NCBI GenBank assembly: GCA_011037195.1
Contig: JAAEAF010014938.1
Location: 1-64,000 of the forward strand
Length of the DNA stretch: 64,000 nt
Reading direction: 5' to 3'
Origin: Triatoma infestans
Taxonomy: Eukaryota > Arthropoda > Insecta > Hemiptera > Reduviidae
Part shown: piece after piece, positions 56,701-64,000 of the stretch
How positions within the stretch are numbered: position 1 is the stretch's first letter
How the letters are laid out: each line of letters opens with the position of its first letter
Program-made: the position numbers and the translations under genes
The notes under the pieces: model-generated
The model's input: the letters and a program-made list of their open reading frames with translations, nothing else
The model's database searches: none
Told to the model about the DNA's origin: nothing

Positions 56701-56931
56701 ATTTTTTTTTTTTTTTTTTTAATTAAGGCGCGTCAACATCTATGGTCATTGACGCCCGGAGCCTTCTCAGTGCACTGCCGGCCGCCGGACAGTGTTCCCT
56801 TGTTACAGCCTAGTGAGCTGTAGGGGCTCCTAAGAAGAAAACATCTAAGGGCAGCACAGCTGGACTCGAACCTGGGACCTCCGCATGGGAGTCCATCCAA
56901 TGTGCCAACCACTGAGCTAATTCCTTCCCTA
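56701..56931 (-). mobile_element. SINE family 1, complete, 8-bp TSD
   Basis: Flanked by CTACTGAA (56693-56700 and 56932-56939). On the minus strand: head TTAGCTCAGTGGTTGGCACA (A-box), CAGGTTCGAGTCCAGC (B-box), body GGCAGTGCACTGAGAAGGCT, and a poly(A) tail (the T run at 56701-56719). Confidence 0.85.
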
Positions 56932-57255
56932 CTACTGAATGCTTGTCAACTTGAACATAGTTGTGTGGTCAACTCACAAGAAGCTCTTTTTTTTTTTTAG
57001 TCGCTTCTTTAGACTTTTCCAAATGTTGGTTTAGGCTCTTCACGTTAATATTGTGGATTGTTAAAGCATCAGATTGCCGGCTTTTTATTCTAATATCATC
57101 TGCTAGGGAGAAAACTTGATCTCAAAATATGTTATAGCCCGTTTATCCATATAGTGCAGTGTGCTTGAAAGAGAGGTGTGGTAATGCGTAATACAAGTAT
57201 GTCTGGAAGGCACAATGCTAGCGCTTGTTACAAAAACATGCAGTCAATCAGTTAT

Positions 57256-59048
57256 TATTATTATTATTTATTATTTCATCGGCTCAACAGTCCTAGCGGA
57301 CCCAGGCCTCATCCACAAGTTTGTGCCAGCCATCTCTATCTTGGGCTTTTGCCCTCCATCTTCGGATTCCCAACATTGATAGGTCATCCTGGACGTTATC
57401 TATCCACCGCAAGCGCGGCCTTCCTCTTCGTCGGGCACCGCCTGGTCGTCCATAAAGGAGTTTTTTTGGCAGTCTATCTCCGTCCATTCTTTCTACATGA
57501 CCTATCCATCGGAGTCGAAACTTTCTCACAAGAGTGACGATATCTAGCTCTTTAAACAGCTGGTATAGCTCGTCATTCTTTCTTGCACGCCACTGTCCGT
57601 TTTCAATTCTTGGGCCAAATATTTTCCTTAAAACCTTTCTCTCCCATATTCCAAGCAATTTTGCACTTTCTTTTGACAATACACATGTCTCGCTGGCATA
57701 TGTCACTACTGGCCTTATTACTGTTTTGTATAGCGCGTTATCTTGGCGTCACGTGATAGATATCTAAAACTCATAACTTTCGCCAGCGCAAAGAGACATC
57801 TATTGCCGGCTGCAAGTCTGGCTTTAATTTCAGGTTCGATTGCATTTGTGCTATTCACGATCGCTCCCAGATATTTAAAACTGTTGCCAGTAGGAAAGTC
57901 TTTTCCATTGATACATACCACACCACTGATGCTTACTTGGTTCCTGGATGATTGCATACACAAGGATTTCTCAATATTAACTTGTAAACCAAGTCTCCTT
58001 GCTCTTCTTTCAAATTCTTCCAGGGTCCCTTCTAACGCAGCTTTGGTACGTCCGGAAATGAGGATATCATCTGCGTAAGCGAGATGCTGGGTCAGTCTGG
58101 TATAAATTGTACCATTTGGGTTGGTTTTAATTGCTCGTACTGCCCATTCTAATGCCAGGTTAAACATTGTTGGAGCAACTGGATCACCTTGCCTTAAACC
58201 ACAGGTTACATTGAAACAATCCGAGAGTACATTTTGTACTTTTACTCGACATTTTGTACTTTTCAATGTCATTCCTGCCAGACTTATCAGTTTACACGGG
58301 ATTCCTAAACTTCTCATTGCATTTATTAGCTCATCCCTGTGCACCGAGTCGTAAGCCTGCTTAAAATCTAAGAAAACATGGTGCAGGCCCACATTGTACT
58401 CATACGCCTTTTCAAGCATTTGCCTTACAGAAAAGATTTGATCCACCGTTGATCTGTTCTTCCTAAAACCGCACTGGTAATCGCCGATCGTTTTTTCCCC
58501 CCATGCGGTTAGCCTCTTATTAATGGCAATGGACAAAACTTTATATATTGTAGGCAAGAGCGCTATTCCTCTATAATTGGCACAACTGAGCTTGTCTCCC
58601 TTCTTGTATATAGGGCAAAGGATAGCCACACTCCACTCTTCCGGCATTTCTTCCTGCATCCAGATCTGATGTACAAGATTATAAATTGCTTCCACTAAGG
58701 TATCTCCACCACTTTTCAAGAGCTCAGCTGAGACCTCATCTATACCTGGTGACCTATTATTTTTCAGCGCCATGATTATTTCCTCAATCTCTTCCTTTTC
58801 CGGTGGTATTTCTTCCTCCGTTATTTCTTCAGATCTTACTTCCTGGCCAATGCCACCTCTCACAATTTCTACTGCATTAAGCGCTTCTCGGAAGTATTCT
58901 GTCCACCTTCTTACAATGTCTCCTCTTGCCCCTAAAATATTTCCTTCCTTATCTTTACAAAAATCCATGTGCTGTCTGTAACCGGTCTTTATGTCTTTTA
59001 CACCTTTATAAAACTTTCTTGTATTTTTACCGTCATATTGCTCTTGTA
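57256..59048 (-). mobile_element. RTE-like LINE, 5'-truncated, 14-bp TSD
   Basis: The 14-bp sequence AGTCAATCAGTTAT flanks it exactly (57242-57255 and 59049-59062). On the minus strand the 5' cut is at 59048 and the 3' end is a TAATAA-type microsatellite tail (57256-57273), as usual for RTE-type elements. It is 1793 bp long. Confidence 0.9.
57293..59048 (-). pseudogene. RTE-like reverse transcriptase and C-terminal region, one frameshift
   Basis: About 585 codons on the minus strand. The first frame (58968-57718, open upstream to 59048) runs from RKFYKGVKDIKTGYRQHM through ANYRGIALLPTIYKVLSIAI, CGFRKNRSTVDQIFSVRQML, HHVFLDFKQAYDSVHRDELI (motif A), GLRQGDPVAPTMFNLALEW (motif B), QHLAYADDILISGR (catalytic YADD) and SFKYLGAIVNS. 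A one-base loss near 57735 shifts to the frame 57706-57293: KTVIRPVVTYASETC, WERKVLRKIFGP, RWIGHVERMDGDRLPKKLLY, GRPRLRWIDNVQDDL, RDGWHKLVDEA, stop. The upstream endonuclease is absent. All RT catalytic motifs are intact and only one lesion was seen, so this is a young copy, but dead through 5' truncation. Confidence 0.85.
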
Positions 59049-59062
59049 AGTCAATCAGTTAT

Positions 59063-59825
59063 GCGGCTAATTTTCTCAATAGAGGATTGATTCCATTATA
59101 ATTCGAAAGTTTTTCAATTCTTCACAATACTGAAAAACCTTAATTTTATTGTAGTAACCATTCTTTGTTTAGTAAAGGATTCAGGGAAGTTGAGAAAAAA
59201 AAAAAAAACAAACAGTAAAAATCAGTGTACATTTTCAAATTTGTAAACAAAGTCTATTTAATTAAAGCAAATTAGTTAGTTTAAGGGCGCGTTGAGTGAA
59301 AAATGGGTGTTTGGAAAAAGCCTCAATAAGACACAATGGTTAGAAAATAGCTAATGTTGCTTTAGTTTTGTTACTACAAATTAGTATGTGTATATATGTT
59401 TGTACATCTGTTGGTGTTTAAGTTTCACTTTAACAACAGAACTAAATGTGTACAAGGTGGAGGTAAACATCAGTCAGAGCGGTCATTCTTTCTTCCCAGT
59501 TGTTTTACCACCGTATCCCACTAAAATCCTGAAGATACACCCACTACATCTGCCCGGAGATTTATCTCAACAGTTGTACCAGTCTCTCACTATTTATAAC
59601 ATTCACTCAACACTTCCACTTAACTGGTCCTATCTCTTCTACTCTTGCTTGCCCCCTCCCCCCACCCATTCACACTTCTATTCTTTTTTTCTTAACAACT
59701 AATTCGTTCTCATTTTATCTTTAACCAATTAAGGGGTTATTTCTGTAAATTAGTAAGAAATTACCGAACCATTATAAAGATTTTCCATTAAAACTATTTT
59801 TATACATTATTCGTAATTAATACAT
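59063..59825. other. No gene recognised
   Basis: A 104-codon frame at 59388-59702 (+) lacks motifs; not called. Confidence 0.35.
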
Positions 59826-59829
59826 TATT

Positions 59830-60150
59830 TCTGGTGTTTTATCCATCGTAGCATGCATATTCATTTTGTTCCTGACCGGTTTTGGATTTTCATCCATCGT
59901 CAGACTAAATTCACCAACTTCGTGTAGAAAGTTCATTTCAACATATTATTTCTGTTACACTCACACATTTTCGTTTTCTTGACTGTAACAGAAACATTAT
60001 GTTGAAGTGAACTCTCTATACGAACTTGGTGAATTTGCTCTGACGATGGATGAAAATCCGAAACCGGTCAGGAACAAAATGAGTAAGTATGCTACGACGG
60101 ATAAAAAATACCAGATGTTATCCAGCATTGCGGACTCATCCACATATTCA
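59830..60150. repeat. Hammerhead-motif repeat, subfamily B, best-preserved inverted pair
   Basis: The minus copy (59830-about 59985) and plus copy (about 59987-60150) are inverted over about 140 bp each with almost no spacer; the whole could fold into one long hairpin. The tail ends ATCCAGCATTGCGGACTCAT. The HSE-containing LTR begins 8 bases further on. Confidence 0.8.
60034..60075 (+). ncRNA. Hammerhead-ribozyme-like motif (subfamily B)
   Basis: CTGACGA (60040-60046), stem-loop GGAT-GAAA-ATCC (60048-60059), GAAAC (60060-60064), CGGTC, then AGGAAC. Near consensus for this family. Confidence 0.5.
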
Positions 60151-60157
60151 ATAATAC

Positions 60158-60522
60158 TGCAACGCAGCCGGTGGTGCCATCTAGGAGAGAAGGCAGGTAC
60201 CTCAGTTCTCCTAGTGGCCGCTGGGAAGCGCTGGCGGCGCTCTAGCTCTCTCTCTGGAAGAATTGAGAAAGTTCTAGAAGATTCTCCACCGGTATAAATA
60301 GTGGGACAACAGAGAGTCTAAGAGAGTTTCTAGTTACCAACAAGTGTACGTTTGTGGAAAGTGTATAAAAAGTGAACAAAGTGAACTTTTGTGGTTTAAA
60401 CTGTGAAGTAATTATTATTATTAAGTGTTGTATTTTGTAATTTATTGTATAAACAAGTGTTTTTATTATGAACCCACTTTATTGAAGCAGTAACTACTAG
60501 TTTAGTGGGAAAAAACGTTACA
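60158..60522 (+). mobile_element. Solo LTR with heat-shock-type promoter, 4-bp TSD
   Basis: TGCAACG at the start and CGTTACA at the end form short inverted termini, flanked on both sides by ATAC (60154-60157, 60523-60526). The 365-bp body has a GC-richer upstream part, a CT/GA run, a perfect heat-shock element, a TATA box, and a downstream stretch with AACAAAGTGAAC. No open reading frame follows. The 4-bp duplication would fit a Ty3/Gypsy-type integrase. It resembles no other LTR in the window. Confidence 0.75.
60257..60300 (+). promoter_or_regulatory. Heat-shock element array and TATA box
   Basis: GAAAGTTCTAGAAGATTC (60267-60284) is four perfect alternating units GAA-nn-TTC-nn-GAA-nn-TTC. 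A fifth GAA (60257-60259) and a degenerate ATT unit lie in phase upstream. The TATA box TATAAATA is at 60293-60300, eight bases downstream. A GA/CT run (60245-60255) just upstream resembles GAGA-factor sites of insect heat-shock genes. HSF would be the expected activator. Confidence 0.8.
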
Positions 60523-60580
60523 ATACATTACTTGTATTTTTTTCTTTTTGTCGACTCATAAAATACACCGTATTTCTAAA

Positions 60581-60837
60581 TAGCCCACACGCGTTGGTCT
60601 AATGGTTAGTGGCCTTTCGTGCGAGAACTCAGGGTTCATTCCCGTGAAGGCACAGTCGTGTTGACCCAGCATCGTGATAAAAAGTGGGAAGCTACTGTTA
60701 GTAGCGCCCTAGGTAGCGAAGGCCGGAACTAAACGGCATAGGAACAGAGGCGTGCATACTACACACCCCTCTATTCAAATCGCCGTCTGGCAAGCAATGG
60801 TCCTTCATGGGCTGTTGCGCCATAGGGTTTTTTTATT
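60581..60837 (+). mobile_element. SINE family 2, complete, 10-bp TSD
   Basis: Flanked by TATTTCTAAA (60571-60580, 60838-60847). Head CACGCGTTGGTCTAATGG (A-box), CCTTTCGTGCGAGAA, degraded B-box GGGTTCATTCCC, body GTGGGAAGCTACTGTTAGTA, 3' end GCGCCATAGGGTTTTTT. Confidence 0.85.
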
Positions 60838-60849
60838 TATTTCTAAAGG

Positions 60850-61400
60850 ACAAATATTTCTCAAACTTCCAAATTTTTTATTAATTTTTTGTTGCCTTAA
60901 CTTGGAAATGTTTTATATCTTTATATATGAGCACTCAGTATAACAAGTTTAAACAGAATTGCTGCCGAGAAAATTTGGAGTCATGCAAATTTGGGATGTT
61001 GATTGACATGGAAGTGTAACTTGGAACTTAGCGACTTACATTGGTTTCTTGTACCAATAATGGCTTGAAGGCTATTGAAGATTTGATATTATTTCTTGAT
61101 TGGTTGCTCGTTTTATGATTCTGAAATATTTGTTGCAGACTTTATATAAGACATCCAGGTTGTTTGGCGGAAGTTTAGTGCTTTTTAAACTTGTGGCTCT
61201 TTTGTCCACATTGCAGTTAGAATAATGAGCCGGTGCACAGTGTTTGGCAAATGAAAATAAAAAAAATTTCAACGTTAACCAGAAATTCTCTACATCTTAT
61301 AAGCTTTCAATACTTGACATATTGTTTTCGCATACTGCTATAGGTGGATGCTTCTTGTTTTAATAAATTGAAAAAATAAAAAATCAAAAAAATCTGGTAA
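60850..61400. other. No gene recognised
   Basis: Nothing identifiable. Confidence 0.35.
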
Positions 61401-61404
61401 TATT

Positions 61405-61625
61405 AGAGACATTTTCAGTGGTAGCCTGCTTCGTTTTGTGGTCATCTACCAGTTTCGGGCGTTCGTCCATCTTCAGGATGCGTTTTTCTCAGAAAACGCG
61501 TCCTGAAAAACGCATCCTGAAGATGGCGAACGCCCGAAACCGGTCGATGACCACAAAACGAAGCAGGCTACCACGGAAAATGTCTCTGATGCTTTCCAGT
61601 TCTGCGGAACCAACCACTACAACAA
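61405..61625. repeat. Hammerhead-motif repeat, subfamily A, compact inverted pair
   Basis: The minus copy (61405-about 61491) and plus copy (about 61511-61625) face each other with a 20-base centre. The arms pair over about 85 bp. Both copies retain CTGAAGA and GAAAC. Confidence 0.8.
61511..61548 (+). ncRNA. Hammerhead-ribozyme-like motif (subfamily A)
   Basis: GCATC-CTGAAGA (61517-61523), a shortened stem-loop (GGC-GAAC-GCCC), GAAAC, CGGTC, GATG. Stem II is one base short. The minus partner is at about 61442-61491. Confidence 0.4.
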
Positions 61626-62160
61626 TCTGGTAGTATACTCACACAGTTTTCTCTTTCACCAGTATACAAAATTGTGACTGACAAAGATTTTATAGTTAGT
61701 ATACCAAATTTAATGAAATTCGTCGATGATTTTATGTGGAGAAAATCACAAAAACTGAAAAAAAACCTGTAACCAGTAAAAACGCACTTCCGGTTTACTA
61801 ATTTTCTTGAAACTCAAAATTTTGGCAATCTATTTATTTCTGATTAATTCTATTTGGATGGTAGAATTTTATTATCAACAATAATAGCACTTTGTAGAAA
61901 AAAATAACCTCACCACTCCTCCGAAAGCCACCTTTAAATGACGTTACCGGAAGAAATATTTCAAAAATAAAAGTTGTAGCTCTTTATATTATGTGTAGTT
62001 CACATTGCTATTTTAAAGAAAATAAAGTGGTTTTTAGAGAAAATAGCAGAAAAAAGAAAAAATACTTCTCAGTAAAAAAGCACTTCCGGTTATCCGATTT
62101 ATCTCAAACTCGGAATGTCAGCCCACATTTTTAATTATAATTAATTTATTATAGGTTGTT
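61626..62160 (+). repeat. R repeat, partial
   Basis: ACTCACACAGTTTTCTCTTT, ACGCACTTCCGGTTTACTAA, GAAACTCAAAATTTTGGCAA, CACTTCCGGTTATCCGATTT. Confidence 0.7.
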
Positions 62161-62344
62161 ATTTTATTGGCTCATATTTCAGATTAGATATAAAATTGTT
62201 AAAAATAACACTTCCTCTGAGGATAACATGTAAAACGTCAGGAAACGTCAGGAAATGGGGTAACATAATTTTTTTAAAAATGAAATAAACAACTAGGCTG
62301 TTATACTGTTTTAATTTTTAACACCGTTCATCACATTATAATTA
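62161..62344. other. Unassigned stretch between R parts
   Basis: About 190 bp bounded by similar AATTATAATTAAT-type sequence on both sides, possibly another insertion. ACGTCAGGAA is repeated in tandem at 62236-62256. Confidence 0.3.
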
Positions 62345-62348
62345 ATAT

Positions 62349-62728
62349 TGTAAGGGTGTTGTGAGGAGATGTTGGTTGTAGATGCTTGATGAGTGATAAA
62401 TAACACCTTAAGATTTGGTTAAGATATATAATTGATATATATGTATATGACTGACTGCCAAGGACTTTACACTGTAGAGTTTAGAACTGAACTGAACTGA
62501 ACTGACAGACTGACGTGGCTAAAATGATATGTACGGAGTGATGTTAAACTGATGTGTAAATCAACAGAATGATCTCTGATGTGTAAAACTGAATTTAACA
62601 GAATGATCCTCTGACTGTCCATCTCTTATATATATATACACTGGCCGAGCCTCTCCTCTCTGTGCGAGAGGGGCTGTTTCTCTCCGCTAGAGTGGATGAG
62701 TGGTGGGGGTTTCACCAAAACCCTTACA
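62349..62728 (-). mobile_element. Solo LTR, family 1 relative, minus strand, 4-bp TSD
   Basis: Termini TGTAAGGG and CCCTTACA are flanked by ATAT (62345-62348, 62729-62732). On the minus strand: CTCTAGCGGAGAGAAACAGC, TATA-like GTGTATATATATATAAGAGA, CAGTTCAGTTCAGTTCAGTT and GTAAAGTCCTTGGCAGTCAG, the downstream block shared with other family 1 LTRs. It sits inside an R copy. Confidence 0.85.
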
Positions 62729-62732
62729 ATAT

Positions 62733-63126
62733 TATTTAGTTGATAGAACTGTGTAAATAAACTGAAATAGCACTTTTGTAGAAAAACCTACCCCATCTCT
62801 CCTCTACCAAAGTGGCCTTAAATGAATTTTCCCAGAGATATGTTTTAAGTAAATGTTCTGGCTCTTTGTATGTATAGTTGATATTCCAAGTTTCACAAAA
62901 GTCGAGATTTTTTGAGAAAATCGCAAAAAAGTAAAATAACCATCCAGTAAAGTGGTACATAGACAAGACAGCCTACACAGACACTCTGAGACCATTTTCT
63001 AAAAACATTTTTTTTTTTTGAATTCAGGTGACCTCAAAAACAGATATTTCCGGTGAAAAATCGATATCGAAAATTTGACACGATAACAACATTTCCGATT
63101 ACTTACTAGGAGTAAGAGAAAGTAAA
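62733..63126 (+). repeat. R repeat, right part with 3' end
   Basis: TATTTAGTTGATAGAACTGT, TAGCACTTTTGTAGAAAAAC, TTTCCGGTGAAAAATCGATA, TTACTTACTAGGAGTAAGAG. The second TTCCGG block is partly deleted. Confidence 0.7.
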
Positions 63127-64000
63127 ATTAATAGAAGCTCCGAATATTGTGAGTTTCTGTAAATTTTATTGAAAATGAAGCCACAAATTTTACCATGTGG
63201 AATTCTTTATTTAATTCCTTGGGATCGTAGTCTTCAATCTTAGGGATATCAGAAAATTCAACCAAGAGAAAGGTTGAACTCATGGGGATAATATGATGGA
63301 TGCAAGAAACTTGGAAATAATATTAATTTATAAAAAAAATCAGAAATGTGACATTCCCTTGCAAAAGGGCAAGCAAGGTATACAAGTCCAGTTACTGATA
63401 CGGATCAAGAACAATTATGGCATTGTACTACCCCTTCTCCTCACAGGGGAGGAATTGAAGGAACAAAGAGAAGAGATTCCTTTAAAGAAAGACTTGTTCT
63501 AAATATCAAGGTGGAAACATCGGAACACTACTTCAGGAATCGCTCTCTAAATATCTGTGCCAGTTTCACAATAAATTAAATAAGTTTATAATATCAAATA
63601 AGTTGTAGTTATTATTTTAACAGAATATATTAATTGTAAACAGTGGTGATTTCTTGATTATTACTAATACTTCATTCTCTTTTAAACTTACATACTTACA
63701 AGCCCTAATACGAAACCGCTCGTGCTACTTACTACAAATACACAACATCACACCATTACATTACATTATTTTACAAATGCTTCTAAAGTAAACAAATTAT
63801 TTATTTGATTCACAACAATATAAATCCAATGGAAAGTAATTTATAAAGCAATAACATGGAATCATTTAAATTATATTTGATTAACTTTATAACTTCATAA
63901 GTTTATTTACGAAACAAGAGAAATATATCAATGTTTTAAAGTTTTGTTTAAATAATATCTTAATATATATTATGTATTGAGACACATATTGTGCGATGTT
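63127..64000. other. AT-rich, no gene recognised
   Basis: A 69-codon frame at 63293-63502 has no motif. Nothing else seen. Confidence 0.4.

Noticed and set aside
57743..58981. Plus-strand frames across the RTE-like LINE
   Set aside because: Shadows of the minus-strand reverse transcriptase.
60158..60522. 5' end of a cellular hsp70 gene
   Set aside because: No Hsp70 coding sequence follows within the window, and matching ATAC flanks with inverted termini fit a solo LTR better. It remains the main alternative for the origin of the promoter.

Overview
This 64 kb window is AT-rich metazoan DNA that consists almost entirely of decayed and nested transposable elements. I recognise no host gene, no tRNA or rRNA gene and no CRISPR. 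Tc1/mariner, hAT, Jockey-like, RNase H-bearing, RTE-like and R2-superfamily LINEs, tRNA-derived SINEs and solo LTRs together point to an arthropod, probably an insect. That is inference from the repeat spectrum; no host gene supports it. One 20-base N run (32168-32187) marks an assembly gap.

Layout. 0-16 kb: an inverted pair of hammerhead-motif repeats, a Jockey-like RT remnant split by a SINE, a mariner 3' half, solo LTRs (one pair head to head, one with three tandem promoter modules), and a hAT element with perfect 8-bp target duplications. 15-21.7 kb: two Jockey-like RT remnants, an intact-length dead mariner, and an RNase H-bearing LINE tail. 23-26.3 kb: two abutting Tc1/mariner-type elements in which a 3' end has been inverted onto the other terminus; the first is now a foldback with arms of about 527 bp. 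27-29.2 kb: a SINE split by two nested hATs, one of which carries hammerhead-motif cargo. 29-42 kb: LINE fragments (including an R2-superfamily endonuclease domain) and many copies of one dominant non-autonomous repeat, called 'R' here. 43.5-44.8 kb: a solo LTR with six tandem promoter modules inside an R copy. 47-53 kb: a second foldback, R copies and more hammerhead-motif pairs. 55-59 kb: a LINE inside a solo LTR, and a well-preserved RTE-like LINE with a 14-bp target duplication. 60-63 kb: a solo LTR whose promoter holds a perfect heat-shock element next to a TATA box, a SINE, and another solo LTR with matching 4-bp flanks.

The features most worth a second look are the heat-shock-element LTR (60158-60522), the hammerhead-like motifs arranged in head-to-head pairs and carried inside hAT elements, the LTR family whose copies hold one, three or six promoter modules, and the long transposase-derived foldback at 23916-25390.
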